Assembly: GCF_021730435.1 (NCBI RefSeq)
Contig: NZ_JABWGX010000004.1
Coordinates: forward strand, 62,001-126,000
Direction: 5' to 3'
Length of the DNA stretch: 64,000 bases
Source: Xanthobacter agilis
GTDB lineage: Bacteria; Pseudomonadota; Alphaproteobacteria; Rhizobiales; Xanthobacteraceae
Both the position numbers and the translations under genes were made by a program. The notes under the pieces were generated by a model, which was not told the DNA's origin, made no database searches, and worked only from the letters and a program-made list of their open reading frames with translations. Numbering within the stretch: the stretch's first letter is position 1; each line of letters opens with the position of its first letter. Below, piece by piece: positions 42,377-50,395 of this stretch.

Positions 42377-42920
42377 CGTCCTGCTCCGCTCGGGCGGTTT
42401 CCGCCCGTTCCAACACGTCGATCAGCAGCTTGGCCCCGATCTTGTCGGTGGGGTCGAGCTGCAGCAGCTTGTTCGCCGCGGCGCGGCCCTCTTCCAGTTC
42501 TCCCAGGCGCATGTTGAGGTATGCGTAGCCTTTCAGGGTGAACATGAAGAAGCGGGGCATCAGCCGGTCGTAGCGGGAAAATTCCGCGTCGTTCGGCTGC
42601 ACGTCCCGCCAATCCGCCGGCAGGTTGGTCTCGCGCTGCGCCTTGGCGAGGCACTCGCGGGCCACCACGAGGCATTCCTTGAGCCGCCCCTTGTAGAAAT
42701 AGAACCGATACAGGCCGATCAGCACCGCCGCATGGCCGGGCGCGATGTCCTGCGCCGCGCGGAGATGACGTTCCGCCACCTCCGACTGTTGGTAGGACAG
42801 CCCAGCCTGCTCCAGATGCTCCTGCGCATCGGCGGGCAGGCCGCCACCCATGACCGCGCTGGCGAGCAGCGCCTCGGGAGTGAGGGCGTCCGGATCGTCG
42901 TCCAAAGCGGCCGCCTTCAT
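42369..42920 (-). CDS. TPR-type nif-associated protein (paralogue)
   Basis: The 183-residue protein has tetratricopeptide-like helices: LSYQQSEVAERHLRAAQDIAPGHAAVLIGLYRFYFYKGRLKECLVVARECLAKAQRE, DWRDVQPNDAEFSRYDRLMPRFFMFTLKGYAYLNMRLGELEEGRAAANKLLQLDPTD. It is a paralogue of the gene at 28367-28846. The ATG at 42920 has GAGGATGGGG upstream; another ATG six bases earlier has no spacing. It overlaps the LRV gene and precedes it in the operon. Function unknown. Confidence 0.8.
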   Translation of the reverse strand: MKAAALDDDPDALTPEALLASAVMGGGLPADAQEHLEQAGLSYQQSEVAERHLRAAQDIAPGHAAVLIGLYRFYFYKGRLKECLVVARECLAKAQRETNLPADWRDVQPNDAEFSRYDRLMPRFFMFTLKGYAYLNMRLGELEEGRAAANKLLQLDPTDKIGAKLLIDVLERAETARAEQDDD

Positions 42921-42953
42921 CCCCATCCTCGTGTTTGCCGTCCGCGCCAGCGC

Positions 42954-43271
42954 TCAATGCGCGTGCGAGGAGCAGGTGCCGGTGGCCTTGGGATCGTGGA
43001 ACACCAGGCCCGTCTTGGCGGCGGTATCGGTGAAGTCCACCGTCACGCCGTCGAGCAGCAGGCGGCTCTCCGCCGGCAGGAAGAACTTGAGGCCTTCCTG
43101 TTCCACGATCGCGTCGCCCGGAGAGGGTTCGGGCAGAACCGCGATTTCGGCGCTGAGGCCGGAGCAGCCACCGGGAGACACCGCCATGCGGAAGCCCGCG
43201 CCGGGCCCTCCGTCGCTCAGGATCATGAGGCGAATGAAGCGCTTGGCGGCCGGCGTCAGAGAGAAGTTCAT
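42954..43271 (-). CDS. HesB/IscA-like protein with altered cysteine motif
   Basis: The 105-residue A-type carrier (MNFSLTPAAKRFIRLMILSDGG...FRMAVSPGGCSGLSAEI...) has the first conserved Cys in GGCSGLS, but the C-terminal CGC pair of the family is replaced: the sequence ends ATGTCSSHAH, keeping one Cys and adding His. A carrier with C and CxxH instead of C, CGC is unusual. It sits between the ferredoxin and TPR genes in the nifB operon, consistent with an Fe-S or metal delivery role (inference). Confidence 0.85.
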   Translation of the reverse strand: MNFSLTPAAKRFIRLMILSDGGPGAGFRMAVSPGGCSGLSAEIAVLPEPSPGDAIVEQEGLKFFLPAESRLLLDGVTVDFTDTAAKTGLVFHDPKATGTCSSHAH

Positions 43272-43282
43272 CGTCGCAGATC

Positions 43283-43507
43283 CTATGCGGGCGGCTGATA
43301 ACGGGGATAGGAGGTGTCGATGATGCAGGTGTCGTCCACGGGGCACACGGCCGCGCACTGCGGCACGTCGTAGTGGCCGAGGCACTCGGTGCACTTCTTG
43401 GGATCGATCACGAACGTGCCGTTCTTTTCATAGATGGCGACGTTGGGGCATTCGGGCTCGCAGGCGGAGCAGCTTGTGCATTGGGAGGCGACGATCTTCA
43501 GCGCCAT
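43283..43507 (-). CDS. 2[4Fe-4S] ferredoxin, nif-associated
   Basis: The 74-residue ferredoxin has two clusters: [13 protein letters not shown] (C-x2-C-x2-C-x3-C-P) and [21 protein letters not shown] (C-x2-C-x8-C-x3-C-P). The longer loop in the second motif matches the FdxN/FdxB-type ferredoxins found directly after nifB in other diazotrophs. It probably donates electrons for NifB or nitrogenase (inference). The ATG is fixed by the [10 protein letters not shown] start. Confidence 0.9.
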   Translation of the reverse strand: MALKIVASQCTSCSACEPECPNVAIYEKNGTFVIDPKKCTECLGHYDVPQCAAVCPVDDTCIIDTSYPRYQPPA

Positions 43508-43592
43508 GGCTTGGTCCTCTGTTGGCTTTGCGCTGCATGCGGGAACCGGGGCATCGGGCTGCGATGGCCCCGGTCCGTTTTCAGCTCCGGGC

Positions 43593-45155
43593 TCAGGCGG
43601 CGCTGATGAGGGCGCCTTGGCGGATCTCGGCGTCACCACGCTGGGTGTGCTCGATCTCGCCGCTCTTCACCTTGGCCAGGTAGTCCTTGAACCAGGTGAT
43701 GGCCGACTTCTCGATGAACTCGTGGGCGAAGCCATCCACCGGCTCGATGCCGGCCTTGATGAGGTCCGCCTTCGGGCAACCGCCGATCTTGGCCACGAAC
43801 ACCGCATGGCAGTCGTTGATGGCGCGGATGATGGTCTCCAGCGAGTCCTCCTCGCCATAGCCGCCTTGGCAGTAGAGGTCCACGCGACGGTGGCCGACGA
43901 ACTTGGCCCCGGCGGTGGAGAGCTCCCACACCTGGAACTCCTTGGCGTGGCCAAAGTGCTCGTTGATGAGGCCCGAGCCCTTGGTGGCGACCGCCACCAG
44001 CAGCTTGATGTCGCTCTGCTCGCCGGCGAGGGAGGCAAGCTCCTCCTGCTTGGCGGCCACCTTGGCGACGCGCTCTTCTTCCACCAGCGCCTGATAGGCC
44101 TTGCGGCTCTCCAGGTCGTAATTGACGTCCATGGCCATGATCTTGTCGGTGGTGAATTCCGCCGAGCGGTCCTCACCGAGCAGCCCGACCGCGTCGGCGC
44201 GGCACTGGCGGCAGTGCCGCATCATGTTCATCTCGCCTTCGCAGCTGTCCTGGAGCGCCTTGAGCTCCTGGGCGGTCGGGCCGCGCTGGCCGTTGAGGCC
44301 GAACACGGTGCCGTGCTCGGGCGAAGAGATGAGGGGCATGATGTTGTGCAGGAAGGCGCCGCGCGACTTCACGGCCCGGTTCACTTCAACCAGGTGGTTG
44401 TCGTTGATGCCGGGGATCATCACCGAGTTGACCTTGCACAGGATGCCACGCTCGGTGAGCATCTCCAGGCCCTGGAGCTGACGGTCGGTGAGCAGCTTGG
44501 CGGCTTCATAGCCGGTGTAGCGCTTGTGCTTCCAGAACACCCAGGGATAGATCTTCGCGCCGACCTCGGGGTCCACCATGTTGATGGTGATGGTCACGTG
44601 GTCGACGTTGAAGCCGGCGATGGTGTCCACATGGTCGGGCAGGGCGAGGCCATTGGTGGACAGGCACAGCTTGATGTCCGGCGCGGTCCGGTTGATCAGC
44701 TCGAAGGTCTTGAAGGTCTTTTCCGGGTTGGCGAGCGGGTCGCCGGGGCCGGCGATGCCGAGCACGGTCATCTGCGGAATGGTGGAGGCCACCGCCAGCA
44801 CCTTCTTCGCCGCCTGCTCGGGGGTCAGCTTTTCGGAAACGACGCCGGGACGGCTCTCGTTGGCGCAATCATACTTGCGATTGCAGTAATTGCACTGGAT
44901 GTTGCACGCCGGTGCCACGGCGACGTGCATGCGGGCGTAATGGTGGTGGGCTTCCTCGGAATAACAGGGGTGGTTCTTCACCTTTTCCCAGATCTCGGTG
45001 GGCAGGTCGCCCTGGCCGGCGGACGAGCCGCAGCTCGCCTTGCCGGAACCGCCCGAGGTGCCGCAACCCTGGTGCTCGGCCTTCGCCTGCAAAATACCCG
45101 CGAGTGCGTCAGACGTGCCGACGGCATCGCCCTCATGCTGTGTTGTCGCGTCCAT
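43593..45155 (-). CDS. nifB: Nitrogenase cofactor biosynthesis radical SAM protein NifB
   Basis: The 520-residue protein makes the NifB-co (L-cluster) precursor of FeMo-co. It has an N-terminal radical SAM domain with [24 protein letters not shown] (C-x3-C-x2-C at about residues 85-92), [16 protein letters not shown] and [10 protein letters not shown] later, and a C-terminal NifX/NafY-like domain ([35 protein letters not shown] being typical). It is the first gene of its operon, behind a sigma-54 promoter and a NifA site. Confidence 0.97.
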   Translation of the reverse strand: MDATTQHEGDAVGTSDALAGILQAKAEHQGCGTSGGSGKASCGSSAGQGDLPTEIWEKVKNHPCYSEEAHHHYARMHVAVAPACNIQCNYCNRKYDCANESRPGVVSEKLTPEQAAKKVLAVASTIPQMTVLGIAGPGDPLANPEKTFKTFELINRTAPDIKLCLSTNGLALPDHVDTIAGFNVDHVTITINMVDPEVGAKIYPWVFWKHKRYTGYEAAKLLTDRQLQGLEMLTERGILCKVNSVMIPGINDNHLVEVNRAVKSRGAFLHNIMPLISSPEHGTVFGLNGQRGPTAQELKALQDSCEGEMNMMRHCRQCRADAVGLLGEDRSAEFTTDKIMAMDVNYDLESRKAYQALVEEERVAKVAAKQEELASLAGEQSDIKLLVAVATKGSGLINEHFGHAKEFQVWELSTAGAKFVGHRRVDLYCQGGYGEEDSLETIIRAINDCHAVFVAKIGGCPKADLIKAGIEPVDGFAHEFIEKSAITWFKDYLAKVKSGEIEHTQRGDAEIRQGALISAA

Positions 45156-45210
45156 GGTTCTGCTCCTTGCTCTCAGCAGGATCCCAAAAACTTATCCTGG
45201 GATCTCCTGG

Positions 45211-45226
45211 AGCAACTGGCGTGCCA
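45211..45226 (-). promoter_or_regulatory. Sigma-54 promoter of nifB
   Basis: On the minus strand TGGCACGCCAGTTGCT fits the consensus perfectly (TGGCACG -24, TTGCT -12). It lies about 55 bp before the nifB ATG. Confidence 0.92.
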
Positions 45227-45281
45227 GCTTGCGGAGCGAAGAATCTGGAATATTTATCAATATGTTAGTGGGGTGTGTCGG

Positions 45282-45297
45282 TGTCGCGTTCCAAACA
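45282..45297. promoter_or_regulatory. NifA upstream activator site
   Basis: TGT-N10-ACA (TGTCGCGTTCCAAACA) lies 56-71 bp upstream of the nifB -24 element. Isolated sites of this form are expected by chance about once per 4 kb, but the position relative to the promoter is meaningful. Confidence 0.8.
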
Positions 45298-45449
45298 TGT
45301 CCACACCGCGCGCATGACATGTTGGAAAAGTTACACGCGAACCGTGGGCAAACCAGCCCCATTGAAATGCAGCATCTACTCCGCGTCGAGCCGTCGGGCC
45401 ATTCCGGAAAACTACGGAGACGCGGGCGGCGGCGACGGTCGCGGAAAAC

Positions 45450-45486
45450 GAAAACGGGGCCCGCCACAAGGGCGGGCCCCGTTTTC
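45450..45486. terminator. Bidirectional terminator-like hairpin
   Basis: AAAACGGGGCCCGCC and GGCGGGCCCCGTTTT form 15-bp arms around a 5-nt loop (ACAAG), with A/T-runs on both sides. It lies 13 bp after the minus-strand stop of the SIR2 gene, so it ends the iscA-SIR2 operon before the nifB promoter. Confidence 0.88.
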
Positions 45487-45498
45487 AGACCATTCATG

Positions 45499-46374
45499 TC
45501 AGGCCTTGGCGTTCTCGACGATGATCTCGATGGCGCGCGGCAGGGGAATGGCGATCGGGGTGATCGCCTGTTCCAGAAGGAACTTGAGCTCGTTCTTGGT
45601 GAGCTCGTCGGGGTTCACCAGCGCGAAATGCGGCGTGCGCGAGCGCTTGGAGATCTGCCGCGCATAGTTGCGCAGCATCTGGTCGTGGAAGCGGCAGCCG
45701 AGGAACAGGAAGGCCCGTTCCGTGCGGCGGTGCTTGATGATGTCGGGGATCGGCGTCTGGATGTCGATCTCGGTGAGAACCTCCACATAGTCCGCATCGG
45801 AAATGAGGTAGTTCTTGGCCGGAGCCACGCTGCCGTGAGGCGTGTAGAGGACGGTGGTCCAGCCTTCGGCGGCGTCGCGCTTGGTTTCTCCGCCGGCGGC
45901 GTCATAGAAGCGATACCAGCGATCCTCGCCGATGCCGGCGCGGCTGATGCCCTGCACCTCGCCCCAGTCCGAGCGCTCGGCGAGCGCGCGGCGCATGGTC
46001 CCGTCATACCAGGCGTCCACGATCACCGGCAGCGGCAGCGACGCCAGCAGGCGATGAAGCGCCGTGGGTTCCACCACCGGCGTGAAGGCTTCCGTCATCA
46101 AGGCGATCACGGCGCCCCGCAGCTTGGTGCCTTCGATGTGCTGCGCGGCGGACCAGGGATTGCCCTTGGCCCGCTTCGGCAGCGCCACCTTGGTGGCGAA
46201 GAAGGCCGCGAGCGCATCCGGCGTCATGGGGACGGCCGGGTTGACCCCCGCGCTGATGGCGGGGCCGAGATAGGGGACGATGTTGCCCGAAGGCAGCGCG
46301 CGCGCCACGTCGGCGAGAACCGCTTCCGCATCGGCGAGCTTGAGGACATCCCCGGGGGGAACGGGCAGGTTCAT
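45499..46374 (-). CDS. SIR2-family protein, nif-associated
   Basis: The 291-residue protein has an N-terminal [19 protein letters not shown] motif like the NAD site of SIR2_2 domain proteins, then [48 protein letters not shown], and a late [24 protein letters not shown]. The canonical GAGxS with NAD-binding NxDxL motif is not seen in full, so deacylase activity is uncertain; NAD cleavage cannot be excluded. It is the last gene of iscA-nifU-nifS-nifT. SIR2-type proteins next to nifB occur in other diazotrophs. Confidence 0.75.
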   Translation of the reverse strand: MNLPVPPGDVLKLADAEAVLADVARALPSGNIVPYLGPAISAGVNPAVPMTPDALAAFFATKVALPKRAKGNPWSAAQHIEGTKLRGAVIALMTEAFTPVVEPTALHRLLASLPLPVIVDAWYDGTMRRALAERSDWGEVQGISRAGIGEDRWYRFYDAAGGETKRDAAEGWTTVLYTPHGSVAPAKNYLISDADYVEVLTEIDIQTPIPDIIKHRRTERAFLFLGCRFHDQMLRNYARQISKRSRTPHFALVNPDELTKNELKFLLEQAITPIAIPLPRAIEIIVENAKA

Positions 46375-46379
46375 GGCAT

Positions 46380-46595
46380 TTACTCGTCTTCGCCGCGTTT
46401 GCGGGCGTTCACGGTGATGGGCAGGGTCGTGTCCGCAGCCATCTCGGGCAGCTCCAGCACCCAGCCATTGGCGATCTTGATCCAGCCACCCCACAGGGTT
46501 TCGTGCTCGTACTCCACGATCGGCTCCTCGAGGTCCTTCTTCGGGACATAGATCGACAGACCCATCTCCGGGGAACGGCGAATCATGATTTTCAT
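46380..46595 (-). CDS. nifT: NifT/FixU family protein
   Basis: The 71-residue protein ([67 protein letters not shown]) is a complete NifT/FixU domain, small and beta-rich, of uncertain function in nitrogenase maturation. It follows nifS by 132 bp and precedes the SIR2-family gene by 5 bp. The GGAGCCCAACGT ribosome site is clear. Confidence 0.92.
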   Translation of the reverse strand: MKIMIRRSPEMGLSIYVPKKDLEEPIVEYEHETLWGGWIKIANGWVLELPEMAADTTLPITVNARKRGEDE

Positions 46596-46727
46596 ACGTT
46601 GGGCTCCTGGATCGAGTTCAACTCGCCGCTGCGACCACGGCCGGGGCTCAAGGGGCCCGCCTGCCGGTCATTTCGGAAACCTGCGAGGGCACCTGACGCG
46701 GCACCGCGCATGTCAAAACTGTCGGGA

Positions 46728-47933
46728 TCACGCATGGGGCGCCGCCGGTTCGCCCTGCCGGTTCTTCCACGCCGGGGACATGTCCCGCAGCTTGGTGACG
46801 ATGTCGGGCAGCACCTCCAGCACCCGGTCCACGTCCGCCCCGGTGTTCTCCCGCGAGAGGGAGAAGCGGATGGCGCCGTGAAGCGCGGTCGCCGGCAGGT
46901 CCATGGCGCGCAGCACATGGGACGGCTCGGTGGAACCGGAGGTGCAGGCCGAGCCGGTGGAGGTGGCGACGCCGGCCCGGTTCAGGTGCATGAGTACCGC
47001 CTCGCCATCGAGATATTCAAAGGCGATGTTGGCGGTATTGGGCAGGCGGTTGGTCTCGTCCCCATTGCGCATGGTGTGGGGAACCTGCTGCAGCACGCCT
47101 TGTTCCAGGCGGTCGCGCAGGGCCTTGACCCGGCTGCCCTCGTCTTCCAGGTGCTGAAGGGCCAGGGTGGCCGCGGCGCCGAGGCCGACGATGGCGGGCA
47201 CGTTCTCGGTGCCGCCGCGCCGGCCGCGTTCCTGGTGGCCACCGCGGATGAGCGGCTTGAACTTCACGCCCTTCTTGACATAGAGCGCGCCGATGCCCTT
47301 GGGGCCATGCAGCTTGTGTCCGGAGAGCGACAACATGTCGATCTCCATGGACTTCAGGTCCAGGGGCACCTTGCCCACTGCCTGCACGGCGTCGGTATGG
47401 AACAGGGCACCGGCCGCATGGGCCATGCGCGCCAGCTCGTTCACGGGAAACAGGGTGCCGGTCTCGTTGTTGGCCCACATCACCGAGGCGATGGCCGTGC
47501 GCGGACCGAGCGCCGCCGCATAGGCGTCCACGTCGAGCCGGCCCTGCCGGTCGACGCCGATCTGGTGCACCTTGATGCCGCGCGTCTTTTCCAGATGCGC
47601 CACCACGGCGAGGATGGCCTGGTGCTCCACCTTGGTGGTGATGATCTCGTCGCGCCCGGCGTCGAGGTCGGCCTGCGTCTCCAGGGCGGAGACGAGGGCG
47701 GCATTGTCGGATTCCGTGCCGCCCGAGGTGAAGATGATTTCATGGTCGAAGGCGGCGCCCAGCAGCGCTTGGAGCTGCTTGCGGGCCGCCTTGACCGCTT
47801 CGCCCACCTTTTCACCGAAGACGTGGGTGGAGGAGGCGTTGCCGAAATGCTCCGAAAAGAACGGCAGCATGGCTTCAACCACGGCCGGGTCGGTCCGGGT
47901 CGTCGCATTGTTGTCGAGATAGACGGGCGACAC
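46728..47933 (-). CDS. nifS: Nif-specific cysteine desulfurase
   Basis: The 401-residue PLP enzyme supplies sulfur for nitrogenase Fe-S clusters. It shows VYLDNNATTRTDP, FTSGGTESDNAAL, HTDAVQAVGKVPLD, SLSGHKLHGPKGIGAL (PLP Lys in SGHK), RGGHQERGRRGGTENVPAI and ATSTGSACTSGSTEPSHVL (active Cys in SACTSGS). The GTG at 47933 was preferred to the ATG at 47948 because AGGGGAG lies 5-11 nt before it and the family begins SPVYLDNNATT. It follows the NifU-type gene by 40 bp. Confidence 0.95.
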   Translation of the reverse strand: MSPVYLDNNATTRTDPAVVEAMLPFFSEHFGNASSTHVFGEKVGEAVKAARKQLQALLGAAFDHEIIFTSGGTESDNAALVSALETQADLDAGRDEIITTKVEHQAILAVVAHLEKTRGIKVHQIGVDRQGRLDVDAYAAALGPRTAIASVMWANNETGTLFPVNELARMAHAAGALFHTDAVQAVGKVPLDLKSMEIDMLSLSGHKLHGPKGIGALYVKKGVKFKPLIRGGHQERGRRGGTENVPAIVGLGAAATLALQHLEDEGSRVKALRDRLEQGVLQQVPHTMRNGDETNRLPNTANIAFEYLDGEAVLMHLNRAGVATSTGSACTSGSTEPSHVLRAMDLPATALHGAIRFSLSRENTGADVDRVLEVLPDIVTKLRDMSPAWKNRQGEPAAPHA

Positions 47934-47973
47934 GGCAACTCCCCTCATGATCCGGCGGTGGATGGCCCGGCGC

Positions 47974-48309
47974 TCACTGCGCCGGGGTCGGAGCCTTCAG
48001 GTTGATGAGCGGCTTGTTGAGGCTGCCGGCCACCGGGATCAGGCGCACCAGCTCGCCGAGCCGTTCGACGATCTTGGACTGGATGCCCTCGATGGTCTCG
48101 CTGGCCAGCTTGCAGAAGACGCAGGCGCCGGTCATCTTCACCATGACCTTGTTGCCTTCGATCTCAACCAGCTCGCAATCGCCGCCGTCGCGCTTGAGGT
48201 TGGGTCGCACCTCCTCGATGACGGCGCGGATGATCGCCTCGCGCTCCGCCTGCCGGTCAGACGCGGGCTTGCGCTCTTCAGTCTTGAGCTCGTCGGTCTC
48301 GGCCAACAT
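47974..48309 (-). CDS. nifU: Short NifU: Nfu-type C-terminal domain only
   Basis: The 111-residue protein consists of a charged N-terminal stretch of about 20 residues and an Nfu domain: REAIIRAVIEEVRPNLKRDGGDCELVEIEGNKVMVKMTGACVFCKLASETIEGIQSKIVERL. The CVFC pair binds a [4Fe-4S] cluster. Full-length NifU also has an N-terminal IscU scaffold and a central ferredoxin-like domain, both missing here, as in several alphaproteobacterial diazotrophs. The scaffold role is probably filled by IscA or another protein. Confidence 0.85.
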   Translation of the reverse strand: MLAETDELKTEERKPASDRQAEREAIIRAVIEEVRPNLKRDGGDCELVEIEGNKVMVKMTGACVFCKLASETIEGIQSKIVERLGELVRLIPVAGSLNKPLINLKAPTPAQ

Positions 48310-48413
48310 CGCACTGTCCTTTTCGTAAGGGGATCGGTCGTTCAGGCTCTGATGGGCCTCCCGGGAGACCCGGGCGGCGGACCCGGCGTCACGCCGGGCC
48401 GGACGGATCGGTC

Positions 48414-48734
48414 TCAGCCGAAGGATTTGCCGCAGGAACAGCTCGAGGTGGCATTGGGGTTTTCGAAGGTGAATCCAGAACCCTCGATGGCCACCACGAA
48501 ATCGATGGTCGTGCCGGCCAGCAGGTCGTGGCTGTTCATGTCCACGAACACCTTCACGCCGTCCCGTTCGATCACCGTGTCGTCGGGCTCGCCGTCATTG
48601 ACGAGACCCATCATGTACTTGTATCCGGCGCAACCACCCGCCTCGACCATGATACGCAGACCGCCCATGGGTTCTGGGGCGGTGCCGATGGCCTCGCGGA
48701 CGGCATTCAGGGCGCTGTCGGTCAAATTGATCAT
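48414..48734 (-). CDS. IscA/HesB-type iron-sulfur carrier, nif-associated
   Basis: The 106-residue A-type carrier (MINLTDSALNAVREAIGTAPEPMGGLRIMVEAGGCAGYKYMMGLV...SGFTFENPNATSSCSCGKSF) has the complete cysteine set: GGCAG, then SCSCGKSF (CxCG). It is the usual nifIscA gene preceding nifU/nifS. The ATG at 48734 follows AAGGTCGAGCAG. It is the first gene of the operon, with a sigma-54 promoter and a FixK-like box immediately upstream. Confidence 0.92.
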   Translation of the reverse strand: MINLTDSALNAVREAIGTAPEPMGGLRIMVEAGGCAGYKYMMGLVNDGEPDDTVIERDGVKVFVDMNSHDLLAGTTIDFVVAIEGSGFTFENPNATSSCSCGKSFG

Positions 48735-48775
48735 CTGCTCGACCTTCGGTGCAGGGTACGCTTTGATGAAGTTCA

Positions 48776-48791
48776 AGCAAGCAGCGTGCCA
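48776..48791 (-). promoter_or_regulatory. Sigma-54 promoter of the iscA-nifU-nifS-nifT-SIR2 operon
   Basis: On the minus strand TGGCACGCTGCTTGCT matches the consensus at both -24 and -12. It ends 42 bp before the ATG. Confidence 0.92.
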
Positions 48792-48803
48792 TTATCCAAT
48801 GAA

Positions 48804-48817
48804 CTGATTTATATCAA
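48804..48817. promoter_or_regulatory. FNR/FixK-like box upstream of the iscA promoter
   Basis: CTGATTTATATCAA differs from the TTGAT-N4-ATCAA consensus in one base. It lies 13 bp from the -24 element of the sigma-54 promoter, a placement repeated at nifH. Confidence 0.6.
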
Positions 48818-48851
48818 TTTTTTGCGGCCGGGCTGTTGTCTTTCCGACGCG

Positions 48852-48867
48852 TGTTGGGTTTCGGACA
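48852..48867. promoter_or_regulatory. NifA upstream activator site
   Basis: TGTTGGGTTTCGGACA is TGT-N10-ACA, 61-76 bp upstream of the iscA -24 element. It could also serve the divergent gene at 49151. Confidence 0.75.
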
Positions 48868-49049
48868 GCTCCCGCCGCGGCATTTCGTCGGCGCTGCCGG
48901 GCGCGATGTCGCAGCCGCGCGGGGCCTCCGCGGCACCTCGAAAGCCATGGGAACACAAAGGCTTTGGCCGCGTTCGGCGGGGCCCTGGCGCGCGCTGGCC
49001 CCGGAGGCGGCGGGCGGCGATGCCCTTTTGCCTTTGCGACATTCGCTTT

Positions 49050-49065
49050 CGGCAAAACATTTGCA
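49050..49065 (+). promoter_or_regulatory. Putative sigma-54 promoter of the 49151 gene
   Basis: CGGCAAAACATTTGCA on the plus strand has GG and GC 10 nt apart, with a good -12 element but a weak -24 (no TGGCAC). It lies 86 bp before the ATG. Confidence 0.45.
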
Positions 49066-49150
49066 TGAAGAGAGCGCTTGCGCCCGCGCAGGCCGTGCGC
49101 CGCGCCACCTGTGCCAAGAAGCGTCGTGCGTGACAACTCGGAGACCAGAT

Positions 49151-49738
49151 ATGACCGCGATCGACGATACCCCACTCGGCCGGCTGGACAAGGAGGGCCG
49201 TCTGCTCAACGCCGTGCTGAAGCAGCAGACGAAGCCGGGCCGGTTCGGCTTCCGCGGGGACATCGCCTTGAAGTTCCAGCCCCAGCTCGCCGACGAGAAG
49301 CGCCCGCCGGAATACACCATGGAGCAGGTGCTGACGTTCGGCGAGGAAGGCAAGAGCACCCTTCCGGTGCTGGCGGGCTACCTGCAGAACTTCGCCTTCC
49401 TGAAGGATGTTGCAGATGTTCTCGGTGACGCGCTCTCGCCCGATGGAAAGTACATCATCTTCGCCAACAACATCGACTTCCTGAAGAAATATCGGGTCAG
49501 CTACGGCGACAAGAAGTTCTACGTGCTGCCGTGCGATGAATCCACGGTGTGGAAGGAGATGACGGACCTCCTCAGCATCGACAAGAACGACATCAAGAAG
49601 CTCGACACCGGCGGCAAGACCGATGTGGTGCTGGAAGCCGCGCTCGCCTGGCACGAAGAGTTCGAGCCCATCACCTACGAGGAGGGCGTTGCCGCGATGG
49701 AGCCGGTGAAGAACCGTAACGAGAACCGTCCGGTCTGA
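49151..49738 (+). CDS. Uncharacterised nif-region protein
   Basis: The 195-residue soluble protein (MTAIDDTPLGRLDKEGRLLNAVLKQQTKPGRFGFRGDIALKFQPQLADEKRPPEYTMEQVLTFGEEGKSTLPVLAGYLQNFAFLKDVADVL...) has a mixed alpha/beta look, a Lys-rich middle (YIIFANNIDFLKKYRVSYGDKKFYVLPCDEST) and an acidic C-terminus. It has one Cys and no known domain that I can identify. It stands alone, is divergent from iscA, and ends with a good terminator at 49775. Function unknown. Confidence 0.75.
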   Translation: MTAIDDTPLGRLDKEGRLLNAVLKQQTKPGRFGFRGDIALKFQPQLADEKRPPEYTMEQVLTFGEEGKSTLPVLAGYLQNFAFLKDVADVLGDALSPDGKYIIFANNIDFLKKYRVSYGDKKFYVLPCDESTVWKEMTDLLSIDKNDIKKLDTGGKTDVVLEAALAWHEEFEPITYEEGVAAMEPVKNRNENRPV

Positions 49739-49774
49739 CGGGCGCGGGATATCGCCGTCTCCGATGCAGGTGTC

Positions 49775-49803
49775 GCGGGGGTGCGTCGCATCCCCGCCTT
49801 TTT
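49775..49803 (+). terminator. Terminator of the 49151 gene
   Basis: A GCGGGGGTGC/GCATCCCCGC stem (one G-T pair) with a 3-nt loop is followed by CCTTTTT. Confidence 0.8.
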
Positions 49804-49829
49804 GCGCGGTTGGCCCGCAGATCTGTCTC

Positions 49830-49858
49830 GATCCGGATGAGCGGTGCTCATCCGGATC
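49830..49858. terminator. Hairpin at the 3' end of the Rieske gene
   Basis: Perfect 13-bp arms GATCCGGATGAGC and complement with a 3-nt loop lie 20 bp beyond the minus-strand Rieske stop. There is no strong T-run. Confidence 0.6.
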
Positions 49859-49878
49859 CGGCCCTCAGGCCGTAGGGT

Positions 49879-50340
49879 TCAGACGCCGCCGCCCTCGTCC
49901 GAGCAGGAGGTGATTTCCTCCTCGTCATCGTCCACTTCCTCCGCGAGGGGGATGCCCACCACGCAGATGTCGTTGTCGAGGACCGCGAGCGGCACCGGGG
50001 TCAGCCCGTCGCCCTTGCACGGTCCGTCGAGGCAGGTGCCGGTGCCGATCTCGAACAGGGCGCCGTGCTTGCCGCACATGAGGCGGATGCCGTTGGGGTC
50101 CATGAACTGGTTGCGCTCCCAGTCCAAATTGACCTGCTGATGGGGGCAGATGTTTTCATAGCCGAACACCTGCTTGCCCCAGCGTACCACGACGATGTTG
50201 AACGGCTTCTCTTGGCCGTTCTCGTCGAGGCGTACCAGTTGGAACCCTCGCGCCCGCTGGCTCGGGATGTCGCTCATGCTGCAGATGGCGTAGGCGATCG
50301 GCTCGCCGGGGGCTTCTTTCTGTGCGACTTCGGTTTCCAT
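49879..50340 (-). CDS. Rieske-type [2Fe-2S] protein, nif-associated (paralogue)
   Basis: The 153-residue protein has Rieske boxes CPHQQVNLD (about residue 66) and CGKHGALFEIGTGTCLDGPC (about 89), with an acidic, Glu-rich C-terminus containing SCSDEGGGV. It is closest to the 31513-31962 protein and longer than the 29943-30275 one. It follows the FAD oxidoreductase gene by 55 bp on the same strand, so the two may form one electron-transfer pair (inference). Confidence 0.88.
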   Translation of the reverse strand: METEVAQKEAPGEPIAYAICSMSDIPSQRARGFQLVRLDENGQEKPFNIVVVRWGKQVFGYENICPHQQVNLDWERNQFMDPNGIRLMCGKHGALFEIGTGTCLDGPCKGDGLTPVPLAVLDNDICVVGIPLAEEVDDDEEEITSCSDEGGGV

Positions 50341-50395
50341 TGCGTCCTCGTTCACGGCTCCAGTTCGGTGCGGCGGGCGGCCTCGGCCAATCGGC

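Larger units (their letters stand above)
48735..49150. other. Divergent regulatory region between iscA and the 49151 gene
   Basis: 416 bp with no gene. It carries the iscA sigma-54 promoter, the FixK-like box, the NifA site and a putative plus-strand sigma-54 promoter. Confidence 0.7.

Noticed and set aside
43434-45317. Plus-strand frame of 627 codons opposite nifB
   Set aside because: Antisense shadow of nifB; composition is His/Gly/Leu-rich without motifs.
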